DNA of 32,486 nucleotides from an uncultured Lachnospiraceae bacterium (GTDB taxonomy: Bacteria > Bacillota > Clostridia > Lachnospirales > Lachnospiraceae): positions 1-32,486 of the forward strand of contig CAKRWT010000025.1 of assembly GCA_934418125.1 (NCBI GenBank), written 5' to 3'. The notes below the pieces were generated by a model, which was not told the DNA's origin, ran no database searches, and was given only the letters and a program-made list of their open reading frames with translations. Position numbers and translations under genes: made by a program. Each line of letters starts with the position of its first letter. Position 1 is the first letter of the stretch. Below are positions 7,627 through 16,156 of the stretch, in pieces.

Positions 7627-8985
7627 ATGAAGAAAAGAGTATTATCGGTATTACTTAGTACCGCCATGGTTGCTTCTTTATTAGCAGGCTGCGGAAGCAG
7701 TTCATCAGAGCAGGCAGCAGACACTGGTTCGTCAGAGGCTGCTACAACAGCGGGGGATGATACAGGCGCAGCAGAAACGGCAGCTGCTGATGGAGAGGTA
7801 CAGGAAATTACATGGATGTTCTGGGATGACCTGAACGCTACAGAAGATTTGATTTCTTTGGGATATAAAGATACCGTAGACAGATTTAACAAAGATTACG
7901 AAGGCGTTTATCATGTAACACCGGTAACAACAAATCTGGAAGAGTATTACACCAAGCTAAATGCACTGGTTGCTTCCGGACAGACACCGGATGTCTTCAT
8001 CGTAAGCCCGGGACCAAACCTGGATGTTTATGTAGAGCCTGGTGTAACGGCTGACTTAACCGATTATCTGAAAGCCGATGGCTGGATGGATACCTTTAAT
8101 GGTGGCGAAGGTGCTTTCTCACAGCAGACCTACGATGGCAAGATTTACGCAGTTCCGCTTAATATTGCAGCAGCTTGTGTCTTCTATAACACAGAAATGT
8201 TTGCCAATGCAGGAATTGATACTATGCCGACAGACTGGGACGGCATGTTGGATGCCTGCCAGAAATTACAGGATGCAGGATATACACCACTTACTATTTC
8301 TGCAGGAACCGCATGGTGCTTGTCTATGCTTTGCGGATACCTGTGTGACAGTGAAGGGGTTGACATAGATGCATTAAATAACGGAACCGCATCCTGGTTA
8401 GATGACAACGTTGTTACAGCTACCAACAAGATGCTTGAGATTTCCAAGTATTTCCAGCCGACAGCAGCAGGTGACACCAACGATGTTGCTACAGCAAACT
8501 TCTACAACGAAGAAGCAGCTATGCTGATTCAGGGTTCCTGGGCAATCGCACAGATTAATGGTTCCAATCCTGCATTTGAAGACAAGTGTGGCGTATTCGC
8601 ATTCCCTGGAACAGACGGAAGGGTTATCGCTAAATCTGACAGCCTTGCAATGAGCTCTACAACAAAATATCCGGAAGCAGCTATCGCTTTCATGAAATAC
8701 TTTACAGATGACACAGCACAGAAATATACAGCAGAGATTGGTGGTAAGATTCCTGTAACAAACGTTGCTTATGATGAATCCGTTGCACCAAAACAGCTTT
8801 CCTATGTTATGGATGTATTTGGCAATGCAAAATCTACATTTGGATTCTACAACGAATCCCTTGCTTCCACAGAGGCAGGCTCCACATTCGATGATGCTAT
8901 GGTTTCCATCTATCTGGGAACACCGGTAGAAGAGGGCTTGCAGACTATCGAAGATTTCTACACCAACAATGTCTGGAATAAATAA
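7627..8985 (+). CDS. Sugar ABC transporter substrate-binding lipoprotein
   Basis: This 452-residue extracellular solute-binding protein (family 1) captures a sugar for the two permeases downstream. A lipoprotein signal peptide ends in the lipobox LAGC (Cys22), followed by a Ser/Ala/Thr/Asp-rich tether to about residue 55. The mature domain has the usual pattern of this family: EITWMFWDD at its start, TKLNALVASGQTPDVF, VPLNIAAACVFYNTEMF and a late EEAAMLIQGSWAIAQI. The ribosome site GGGAGG is strong. A hairpin after the gene (9003-9046) could stabilise its message over that of the permeases. Linked CE4 and GH3 genes point to a plant or host oligosaccharide, possibly xylo-oligosaccharide (inference). 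Confidence 0.93.
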   Translation: MKKRVLSVLLSTAMVASLLAGCGSSSSEQAADTGSSEAATTAGDDTGAAETAAADGEVQEITWMFWDDLNATEDLISLGYKDTVDRFNKDYEGVYHVTPVTTNLEEYYTKLNALVASGQTPDVFIVSPGPNLDVYVEPGVTADLTDYLKADGWMDTFNGGEGAFSQQTYDGKIYAVPLNIAAACVFYNTEMFANAGIDTMPTDWDGMLDACQKLQDAGYTPLTISAGTAWCLSMLCGYLCDSEGVDIDALNNGTASWLDDNVVTATNKMLEISKYFQPTAAGDTNDVATANFYNEEAAMLIQGSWAIAQINGSNPAFEDKCGVFAFPGTDGRVIAKSDSLAMSSTTKYPEAAIAFMKYFTDDTAQKYTAEIGGKIPVTNVAYDESVAPKQLSYVMDVFGNAKSTFGFYNESLASTEAGSTFDDAMVSIYLGTPVEEGLQTIEDFYTNNVWNK

Positions 8986-9002
8986 TACGGACAGTTTTAA
9001 GA

Positions 9003-9046
9003 AGTCAAAGCGGGATTGGAAAAAATCCGGTCCCGCTTTTCTGACT
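9003..9046 (+). terminator. Intra-operon hairpin after the binding-protein gene
   Basis: AAAGCGGGA (9007-9015) pairs with TCCCGCTTT (9031-9039), with further pairing outside (AGTCA with TGACT) and inside the loop. Only a short T-run follows and the permease gene starts 18 bases later. Partial termination or 3'-end protection of the upstream message is more likely than full termination. Confidence 0.6.
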
Positions 9047-9063
9047 AGAATCCGGAGGGTTAC

Positions 9064-9951
9064 ATGGACAAATTATTAAGAGATAAAAAAGCGATTACCA
9101 TTTTTGTGGCACCGGCGTTTCTTTTGTTTACTTTTGTTTTATTTATTCCGATTTGCCAGTCAGTTTACTATTCCTTATGCAGCTATGATGCGCTGACAAA
9201 GCCGGAATTTATTGGATTTGAAAATTACAAGCAGTTGCTTTTAAATGATAAAACGATGAGGATTGCGCTGAAAAACTCCATGTTCTTTATGATATTCTCC
9301 TGTGTATCACAGTTGATTATCGGTCTTTTGCTGGCAGCGTTCCTTACGAATATAGAAAAAGGAAGAAACTTCTTTAAGAATGTATATTACCTGCCATGTG
9401 TACTGTCATCCGCAGCATTAGGACTTTTGTGGATGTTCATTTTCAGCCCGAAGCTTGGTATTAACCAGATTTTGGCACAGTGGGGAATTCAGGGACCATT
9501 GTGGCTCATGGATGTAAAAGGCTTTATCAATCTGCCCATGAAAGTAATTGCATTCGTAGCATTATGGCAGTATGTAGGACAGTCCATGATGCTCTATATG
9601 GCACAGATTTCCGGTATTGACAAGAGTCTGTATGAGGCATCTTACATTGATGGTGCCACGAAGCCGAAGGCATTTTTATATGTTACATTGCCGTTGATTC
9701 GTCCGATGGTGGCAACAGCGATGTCCTTAAACTGTATCGGTTCCCTGAAATTCTTCGATTTGATTTTCAACATGACAGAGGCAGGACCGAACCATCAGAC
9801 AGAAGTGCTTGCAACCCACTTGTATACACAGGGCTTTAAGTATTTCAAATACGGCTATGCCAGTGCCATCGGTGTAGTGCTTCTGATATTATGTCTGATT
9901 ATGACGTTTATTATTAACAAGTTTGTCAAAGTTGACGCGTATGAGATGTAG
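9064..9951 (+). CDS. Sugar ABC transporter permease, first subunit (MalF/UgpA type)
   Basis: This 295-residue inner permease has six expected membrane helices, the first at about residues 11-32. The cytoplasmic EAA loop that docks the ATPase reads EASYIDGATKPKAFLYVTLP at 191-210. It forms a heterodimer with the next gene product. A GGAGG ribosome site precedes the ATG. No ATPase gene is found in the locus, so a shared MsmK/UgpC-type ATPase encoded elsewhere is presumably used, as is common for this transporter class in Firmicutes. Confidence 0.94.
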   Translation: MDKLLRDKKAITIFVAPAFLLFTFVLFIPICQSVYYSLCSYDALTKPEFIGFENYKQLLLNDKTMRIALKNSMFFMIFSCVSQLIIGLLLAAFLTNIEKGRNFFKNVYYLPCVLSSAALGLLWMFIFSPKLGINQILAQWGIQGPLWLMDVKGFINLPMKVIAFVALWQYVGQSMMLYMAQISGIDKSLYEASYIDGATKPKAFLYVTLPLIRPMVATAMSLNCIGSLKFFDLIFNMTEAGPNHQTEVLATHLYTQGFKYFKYGYASAIGVVLLILCLIMTFIINKFVKVDAYEM

Positions 9952-9961
9952 GAGGTAGAAA

Positions 9962-10789
9962 ATGAAGAAAATCAGTATTGCAAAAATTTTGATTTATATT
10001 TTTCTGGTTATCCTGGCGTTTGTCTATCTTGCACCTCTCGTATGGATGTTTTTTGTTTCCTTAAAGGATAATGCAGAGATTTTCCGGTCACCATTCGCAC
10101 TGCCGGAACGGATTCAGTGGGAGAACTACACCTTTGCCTGGACGGCAGGATACCTTGGAAAGGCAACCTTAAACTCCGCAATCGTCTGTGTAACCTCACT
10201 GGTTGTAAGTATGGTAGTTGGTTCCATGGCAGCCTTTGCCATTGCCAGAATGAAATGGAAACTGGCAAAGACGATGATGACTTATTTCATGATTGGTATG
10301 ATGATTCCGGTACACTGTGTACTGATTCCACTGTTTAAGACATTTTCCGGTATGGGATTATATAACAGCCTGATTGGACTGATTATTCCTTATGTAACAT
10401 TTTCCCTGCCGATTACCATATTTATTATGGTAGGATTCTTTGAAAACATGCCAAGGGAGCTGTTTGAAGCAGCCTGTATAGATGGCTGTTCCATTTATAA
10501 ATGTTTTGCGGTGATTGCAGTACCGCTTTCCAAGACAGGTCTTTTTGTAACCGGATTGATGTCCTTCGTTGCAAACTGGAATGAACTGTTGCTGGCAATG
10601 GTATTTATTTCAGATGATATGAAGAAGACACTGCCGGTATCCCTGTCGAAGTTCGTGGGACCTTACAATACCAATTATGTGCAGATGTTTGCGGCAATTA
10701 TTATTGCTATTGTACCTACGATTATTGTATACTGTTGCTTTAGTAACCAGATTGTAGACGGTCTGACAGCGGGTGCGGTAAAAGGTTAG
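9962..10789 (+). CDS. Sugar ABC transporter permease, second subunit (MalG/UgpE type)
   Basis: This 275-residue permease partners the preceding subunit and begins 10 bases after it, with AGGAGG overlapping the gap. Six membrane helices are expected. The EAA loop lies at 169-190 (EAACIDGCSIYKCFAVIAVP) and is followed by the usual helix and a C-terminal DGLTAGAVKG, a tail typical of this family. Confidence 0.94.
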   Translation: MKKISIAKILIYIFLVILAFVYLAPLVWMFFVSLKDNAEIFRSPFALPERIQWENYTFAWTAGYLGKATLNSAIVCVTSLVVSMVVGSMAAFAIARMKWKLAKTMMTYFMIGMMIPVHCVLIPLFKTFSGMGLYNSLIGLIIPYVTFSLPITIFIMVGFFENMPRELFEAACIDGCSIYKCFAVIAVPLSKTGLFVTGLMSFVANWNELLLAMVFISDDMKKTLPVSLSKFVGPYNTNYVQMFAAIIIAIVPTIIVYCCFSNQIVDGLTAGAVKG

Positions 10790-10844
10790 TTTTCAAGGGA
10801 AAAGGAATTGCAATGGAAATAATAAGAGGAAAGGAAATTTAACG

Positions 10845-12980
10845 ATGGCAGAAAGCAAGACAGACAGAACCAAAGCCAGAAACGCCGCAAGAGAAAAAGC
10901 GATAGCACTGGTAAGCCAGATGAGTATAGAAGAAAGGGCATCCCAGTTGCGTTATGATGCACCGGCGATTGAGCGGTTGGACATTCCTGCCTATAACTGG
11001 TGGAATGAGGCACTGCATGGTGTGGCCAGAGCGGGTGTGGCAACCAGCTTTCCTCAGGCAATAGCCATGGCAGCTTCTTTTGATACAGAACTGTTGAAAC
11101 AGGCAGGAGACGTGACTGCCACAGAAGGCAGGGCAAAATATAATGCCTATGCGGCAGAGAATGACAGAGATATCTATAAAGGACTTACTTTCTGGTCCCC
11201 TAATGTAAATATATTCCGCGACCCAAGATGGGGAAGGGGGCATGAAACATATGGAGAAGACCCCTATCTGACATCGCGGCTGGGAGTGGCTTATGTAGAA
11301 GGACTGCAGGGCGAGGGAGCTGTATTAAAAGGTGCGGCATGCGCCAAGCATTTTGCAGTTCATTCCGGTCCGGAGGCAGTGCGGCATGAGTTCGATGCCA
11401 AAGCCAGTAAAAAAGATATGGCGGAAACTTACCTGCCTGCTTTTAAAGCATGCGTGCAGGAGGCGGGTGTGGAAGCCGTTATGGGAGCCTATAACAGAAC
11501 CAACGGCGAACCCTGCTGTGGCAGTGATACGCTGATTAAGAAAACGCTCCGGGAAGAATGGGGCTTTGAAGGACATTATGTATCGGACTGCTGGGCTATC
11601 AAAGATTTCCATGAACATCACATGGTAACCCATACGGCAGAAGAATCCGCGGCAATGGCATTAAAAGCGGGCTGTGACATTAATTGTGGTGTAACCTATC
11701 TGCATCTGTTAAAGGCATTGCAGGATGGACTGGTAACAGAGGAAGAGATTACAGAAGCTGCGGTCAGAGCCTTTACCACCCGATATTTACTGGGGATTAT
11801 GGAAGGCAGCGAATATGACAAAGTGCCTTATGAAAAAGTGGAATGTGAAGAACATCTTGCCGTAGCGGAACAGATGACAAAGGAATCGGTAGTATTACTT
11901 AAAAATGATGGTATTTTACCACTGAAGGATAAGAAAGAAATAAAGAAAATCGGGGTAGTAGGTCCTAATGCCAACAGCAGGGCGGCATTGATTGGAAACT
12001 ATCACGGAACCTCGTCCCGTTACATTACCATTCTGGAAGGAATCCAGGATAAGGCACAGAATAACTATCAGGTGCTTTACTCGGAGGGTTCCCACCTTTT
12101 CAAAGACCGGGTAGAAAATCTGGCATGGAAGGATGACAGAATTGCCGAAGCACTTATTGTGGCAAAGCACAGTGATGTGGTAGTGCTGTGCGTGGGACTG
12201 GATGAGACGCTGGAAGGAGAAGAGGGAGATACCGGTAACAGCTATGCATCCGGGGATAAAGAGAATCTGCTTCTTCCGGAGAGTCAGAGAAATCTCATGC
12301 ATGCTGTACTGGATACCGGAAAGCCGGTAATTGTCTGTCTTATGGCGGGCAGTGCCATTGACCTTTCGGAGGCGGAAGAGAAGGCAGCCGCAGTGGTGCA
12401 GGCATGGTATCCCGGTGCAAGGGGAGGGAAGGCAGTAGCAGATATTTTATTTGGGGACTGCTCCCCATCCGGTAAATTACCGGTTACCTTTTACCATACA
12501 GTAGAGGAATTGCCGGACTTTGAAGACTATTCTATGGAAGGAAGAACTTATCGCTATATGAAAGGGGAAGCCCTGTATCCGTTTGGGTATGGTCTGACTT
12601 ATGGAAAAGTCGAGGTAGAGGAGGCTGCAGTTACCGCAAAGGATGATGCAACCAGGGAAGTGAAGCTGTGTATCAAGGCAGCTAATCATGGAAAATATGG
12701 TACAGATGAAGTGCTTCAGGTATACTGTAAGGATAAAGAATCTGCCTATGCCGTACCAAACCACAGTTTATGTGCCTTTACCAGAATCCATCTGGAGGCG
12801 GGCGAAACAAAACAGGTGGAGATAACCATTCCTGGCAGTGCCTTCTATGCGGTAAATGAAGAAGGAGAATTCATCTGGGACAGCCGGTTATATGACCTTT
12901 ATGTGGGATGTGGACAGCCGGATGCAAGAACGGAAGAATTAAGCGGCAGTAAGGCGGTAAAGGTAGAGGTGCGGTTCTGA
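10845..12980 (+). CDS. Glycoside hydrolase family 3, probable beta-xylosidase or beta-glucosidase
   Basis: This 711-residue enzyme has no signal peptide, so it should cleave imported oligosaccharides in the cytoplasm from the non-reducing end. Residues 20-310 form the GH3 barrel. YNWWNEALHGVARAG (50-64) is the pattern I associate with the xylosidase branch, KHFAVHSGPE is at 168-177, and the nucleophile Asp248 lies in VSDCWAI. A second alpha/beta domain (about 340-570) and a C-terminal fibronectin-III-like domain (about 600-710) complete the usual layout. It begins 55 bases after the permease and is probably co-transcribed. Xylosidase is preferred over glucosidase because of the WWNEALHG segment and the neighbouring CE4 enzyme; the exact specificity is unproven. 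Confidence 0.92.
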   Translation: MAESKTDRTKARNAAREKAIALVSQMSIEERASQLRYDAPAIERLDIPAYNWWNEALHGVARAGVATSFPQAIAMAASFDTELLKQAGDVTATEGRAKYNAYAAENDRDIYKGLTFWSPNVNIFRDPRWGRGHETYGEDPYLTSRLGVAYVEGLQGEGAVLKGAACAKHFAVHSGPEAVRHEFDAKASKKDMAETYLPAFKACVQEAGVEAVMGAYNRTNGEPCCGSDTLIKKTLREEWGFEGHYVSDCWAIKDFHEHHMVTHTAEESAAMALKAGCDINCGVTYLHLLKALQDGLVTEEEITEAAVRAFTTRYLLGIMEGSEYDKVPYEKVECEEHLAVAEQMTKESVVLLKNDGILPLKDKKEIKKIGVVGPNANSRAALIGNYHGTSSRYITILEGIQDKAQNNYQVLYSEGSHLFKDRVENLAWKDDRIAEALIVAKHSDVVVLCVGLDETLEGEEGDTGNSYASGDKENLLLPESQRNLMHAVLDTGKPVIVCLMAGSAIDLSEAEEKAAAVVQAWYPGARGGKAVADILFGDCSPSGKLPVTFYHTVEELPDFEDYSMEGRTYRYMKGEALYPFGYGLTYGKVEVEEAAVTAKDDATREVKLCIKAANHGKYGTDEVLQVYCKDKESAYAVPNHSLCAFTRIHLEAGETKQVEITIPGSAFYAVNEEGEFIWDSRLYDLYVGCGQPDARTEELSGSKAVKVEVRF

Positions 12981-13072
12981 AAATTATGGGCAGCTCAGCC
13001 CTTGCATTTATAAAAGCGGTTGCTTCGCCTCCAACGTCGACCGCAGCATGGCGAACTGTTGATAAAATTGGG

Positions 13073-13101
13073 TTGCGAACATACAGGGCTTGTTTTATAC
13101 T
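13073..13101 (+). promoter_or_regulatory. Sigma-A promoter of thrH
   Basis: TTGCGA (13073-13078), a 17-base spacer and TATACT (13096-13101), followed after about 56 bases by the start codon. Confidence 0.65.
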
Positions 13102-13157
13102 GTAAAAGAACAGCTATCATGAAGCATTGATGAATTGTGTTGACGGAGGATAAGACG

Positions 13158-13763
13158 ATGAGCATGAATATTGTATGTTTGGACCTGGAAGGCGTTCTCG
13201 TTCCTGAAATCTGGATTGCGTTTGCGGAGGCGAGCGGTATCCCGGAGCTTAAGCGAACTACAAGAGATGAGCCGGATTATGATAAATTGATGAAATGGAG
13301 ACTTGGAATTCTGAAAGAGCATGGACTTGGACTGAAAGAAATTCAGGACACCATTGCAAAGATTGACCCGATTCCGGGGGCAAAGGAATTTTTAGATGAA
13401 TTAAGAAGTCTTACACAGGTTATTATTATCAGTGATACTTTTACCCAGTTTGCGGGACCGCTTATGAAGAAACTCGGCTGGCCGACTATCTTCTGTAACT
13501 CATTGGAGGTTGCACCGGATGGTGAAATCACGGGCTTTAAGATGAGAATTGAGAATTCCAAGCTGACGACGGTAAAGGCATTGCAGTCCATTGGTTATGA
13601 AACCATTGCCAGCGGCGACAGCCACAATGACCTTGGTATGATTCGGGCAAGCAAGGCAGGTTTCTTATTCAAGAGTACCGAGCAGATTAAAAAAGATAAC
13701 CCGGATTTACCGGCATTCGAGACTTATGAAGAACTGATGGATGCCATCAAGAAACAGCTGTAA
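13158..13763 (+). CDS. thrH: ThrH: phosphoserine phosphatase / homoserine phosphotransferase
   Basis: This HAD-superfamily enzyme has 201 residues from the ATG at 13158, chosen because GGAGG lies 8 bases upstream; a GTG at 13137 is in frame but has no such site. ThrH proteins dephosphorylate phosphoserine and can pass the phosphate to homoserine. HAD motif I is CLDLEGVLVPEIW (Asp9 nucleophile, Glu11), motif II is IIISDTFTQF and the late motif is SGDSHNDLGM. The near-identical opening (LDLEGVLVPEIWIAFAE) separates ThrH from ordinary SerB. It is a single-gene unit with its own promoter and a strong terminator. Because hom and an aspartate kinase are in this window, ThrH may supply or bypass homoserine kinase activity (inference). 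Confidence 0.92.
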   Translation: MSMNIVCLDLEGVLVPEIWIAFAEASGIPELKRTTRDEPDYDKLMKWRLGILKEHGLGLKEIQDTIAKIDPIPGAKEFLDELRSLTQVIIISDTFTQFAGPLMKKLGWPTIFCNSLEVAPDGEITGFKMRIENSKLTTVKALQSIGYETIASGDSHNDLGMIRASKAGFLFKSTEQIKKDNPDLPAFETYEELMDAIKKQL

Positions 13764-13804
13764 ATTTTCGCAATTGTAAGTTTTCAAAATAGGAAAAATA
13801 TGAG

Positions 13805-13849
13805 ATACCTCATCGGTCGCTTGCGGGCGGCAGGATGGGGTATTTTTTG
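13805..13849 (+). terminator. Rho-independent terminator of thrH
   Basis: A 10-bp outer stem, ATACCTCATC (13805-13814) with GATGGGGTAT (13834-13843, one G-T pair), encloses a GC-rich loop and is followed by six T residues. Confidence 0.85.
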
Positions 13850-13989
13850 TTATGGCGACGAGAAAATTTCTGTGAATTTCCTATCAAGCAAGTTAAAAGT
13901 CCTGTTTATTGGACATATCAAATGTTATCGTAATGTCACAACATGAAGGTGACGGACAACAGAGAAAGTCGGAAAGGCAGGATGAGGAT

Positions 13990-14346
13990 ATGAGGAGCAG
14001 ATTTGGAATTATTACAATATTTTTAGTGATGGTGATTGTGTTTTGCACCAAGCAGACGGTGATGAGCAAAGAAAATAATGAGAGGGCAAGACAGAATCAG
14101 TATTATGCAGTGTTGGAGGATGAGTTTTTAAAGGCAACGAAAGAGAAGCTGGACGAGCAGGGACTTCATAACAGCGGCGTAACCATGACGCGGGTTACCC
14201 AGGCGGATGGAAAGCGGGAATACACTGTGGCAATCCATCACCAGAAATTAGAGAAAATGGAAGCATGGCAGAAGGAAGAGATTCTGGCACAGCTTGTGGA
14301 AAATGAGTTCGCAGATGAGCTGTGCAGTTTTGTTTACCAACTGTAA
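13990..14346 (+). CDS. Small membrane-anchored or secreted protein, unknown
   Basis: I take the ATG at 13990 (118 residues), where the protein opens MRSRFGIITIFLVMVIVFC, a clear signal-anchor helix. An in-frame ATG at 13909 would add 27 charged residues ahead of it and looks less natural, although the ribosome site for 13990 (GGATGAGGAT) is only moderate. The rest is charged and helical (KENNERARQNQYYAVLEDEF), followed by a short region that may form strands (VTMTRVTQADGKREYTVAIH). It should sit on the outer face of the membrane. I do not recognise the family. It lies alone between thrH and the DUF1653 gene. Confidence 0.65.
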   Translation: MRSRFGIITIFLVMVIVFCTKQTVMSKENNERARQNQYYAVLEDEFLKATKEKLDEQGLHNSGVTMTRVTQADGKREYTVAIHHQKLEKMEAWQKEEILAQLVENEFADELCSFVYQL

Positions 14347-14351
14347 AAAGC

Positions 14352-14380
14352 ATGACAATCATGTGGTTTCGGAGTATACT
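14352..14380 (+). promoter_or_regulatory. Sigma-A promoter of the DUF1653 gene
   Basis: ATGACA (14352-14357), a 17-base spacer and TATACT (14375-14380); the chosen start codon is 70 bases downstream. Confidence 0.6.
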
Positions 14381-14449
14381 AAGAGGCAGCAGGAACATAC
14401 TGCTATCAGAACCGGAAATTTGTAATTGATAATGGAATGGGAGCAACGT

Positions 14450-15067
14450 ATGAGACACAATCCAAAACCACAGGAATTATACCGACATTTTAAAGGCAAT
14501 TTATATCAGATAATCTGTCTTGCAAAGCACAGTGAAACAAGAGAAATGATGGTAGTATATCAGGCAATGTACGATACCTTTGAAATCTATGTCAGACCGC
14601 TTGCCATGTTTATGGAAGAAGTAGACCATGTGAAATATCCGCAGGTGCAGCAGAAGTATCGCTTTGAACTGTTACAGGATATGAAGAATGACAATGAATA
14701 TGCTGACATAGCAGAGGACAGGAAGGCAGAAACTGGCAGACAGACTGCAGAAGTGCAGGGGAAGACAGAACTGGTAAAAGAAAAGAACAGGGTGCAGGAA
14801 ACGAAGATAGTACAGGAAACTGGTGGGGATATTGCAGAACAGATAGAAATTGATCCTCTGGTAATGGAATTTCTGGATGCAGACAGCTATGAACAGAAGC
14901 TGAATATTCTGGCGGCACTTCACAATAGAATTACTGACGAGATGATTAATACCATGGCGATTGCCACAGATATTGAAATAAAAGATGGTAATGTAGAAGA
15001 ACGCTACGAAGAATTGAAGAATTGTCTGCTTACATTTGAAAAATACGAATGTAACAGATTGCGATAG
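14450..15067 (+). CDS. DUF1653 domain protein
   Basis: The protein has 205 residues from the ATG at 14450, chosen because GGGAG lies just upstream; a TTG at 14426 is in frame but poorly placed. The N-terminal 70 residues match the DUF1653 pattern: YRHFKGNLYQIICLAKHSET, VVYQAMYD and YVRPLAMFMEEVDH. A Lys/Glu/Gln-rich linker (about 85-135) follows, then a helical C-terminal domain (about 138-205) with LVMEFLDADSYEQKLNILA. DUF1653 proteins are often only about 70-80 residues, so this is an extended form with an added helical domain. No enzymatic activity is established for the family. Confidence 0.85.
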   Translation: MRHNPKPQELYRHFKGNLYQIICLAKHSETREMMVVYQAMYDTFEIYVRPLAMFMEEVDHVKYPQVQQKYRFELLQDMKNDNEYADIAEDRKAETGRQTAEVQGKTELVKEKNRVQETKIVQETGGDIAEQIEIDPLVMEFLDADSYEQKLNILAALHNRITDEMINTMAIATDIEIKDGNVEERYEELKNCLLTFEKYECNRLR

Positions 15068-15134
15068 CCCAGACAGACCTCCGGAGGAATCATAAGGAAA
15101 ACAACAGAAAATGATTTCAAAAGGAGGTTTTCTT

Positions 15135-16085
15135 ATGGCATATGATTTGGAACACAAACTGGTTGTAGGTGTGTCATCCAGGGCGCTGTTTGATTTGACA
15201 TACGAAAATAAAATATTTGAAGAAAATGGTGTGGAAGCCTACCGGACATACCAGATAGAGCATGAAAAGGATATTTTACGTCCGGGACCAGGCTTCCCAT
15301 TGATTAAGGCATTGCTTAACCTGAATAACCTGCCTGGCAAAGAAGAACGGGTAGAGGTAATAGTCATGTCCAGAAACAGTCCGGATACATCGCTTCGGGT
15401 TTTCCATACGATTGAAGCCTATGGACTGAATATTACCAGGGCAGTGCTTGCCAGTGGGGCTTCTTTAGCACCTTATCTGACAGCATTTAAAACAGATTTA
15501 TTTCTGTCTGCCAACGAGGAGGATGTACAGAGCGCGATTGACTCCAATATTGCTGCGGGTATCATCTGTACAGAGGGGCTTCAGACTTACGACTGTGAGC
15601 ACCAAATCAGGCAGATTCGGATAGCTTTTGACGGGGATGCGGTTTTATTTTCGGACGAATCAGAGATAATATATCGTGAACGGGGACTGGAAGCCTTTGA
15701 GGAAAATGAAAGGCGTAATGCTGACAGCCCATTGCAGGCAGGACCTTTTGCCAGATTCCTAAAGACTCTTTCCGAATTACAGAAGGATTTTCCGGGCGAG
15801 GAAGCACCTATCCGGACAGCACTTGTTACGACCAGATGTGCACCGGCGCATAAGCGGGTTATCAGAACCCTGCGGGCATGGAATGTGCGGATAGACGAGG
15901 TCTTTTTCCTGGGAGGAATACAGAAAAAGGATGTATTGAAGGCATTTGGAGCACATATTTTCTTTGATGACCAGTCGGTACATACGGATTTGGCATCGGA
16001 AGTAGTGCCGGCTGCAAGAGTGCCTTATAAAACGAATGGCAGTGATAAGACGGCAGGGAGAGAAACTGTCTGTGACAGCAGTTAA
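15135..16085 (+). CDS. 5'-nucleotidase, cytosolic type I-like
   Basis: The protein has 316 residues from the ATG at 15135, which follows AAAGGAGG by seven bases; an upstream ATG at 15111 lacks a ribosome site. It resembles the cytosolic 5'-nucleotidase IA family (Pfam 5-nucleotidase): the opening LVVGVSSRALFDLTYE, the central VLASGASLAPYL and the acidic FDGDAVLFSDESE, which carries the phosphatase Asp residues. The expected reaction is dephosphorylation of nucleoside monophosphates in the cytoplasm. The next gene starts about 70 bases downstream on the same strand, so the two may be co-transcribed. Confidence 0.88.
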   Translation: MAYDLEHKLVVGVSSRALFDLTYENKIFEENGVEAYRTYQIEHEKDILRPGPGFPLIKALLNLNNLPGKEERVEVIVMSRNSPDTSLRVFHTIEAYGLNITRAVLASGASLAPYLTAFKTDLFLSANEEDVQSAIDSNIAAGIICTEGLQTYDCEHQIRQIRIAFDGDAVLFSDESEIIYRERGLEAFEENERRNADSPLQAGPFARFLKTLSELQKDFPGEEAPIRTALVTTRCAPAHKRVIRTLRAWNVRIDEVFFLGGIQKKDVLKAFGAHIFFDDQSVHTDLASEVVPAARVPYKTNGSDKTAGRETVCDSS

Positions 16086-16156
16086 TAAAGAAGCTAAGAA
16101 TCCGGGCAGACAAGTGCCGGGGTATAAACTTGATATACGCAGAAATGAGGATTAAG

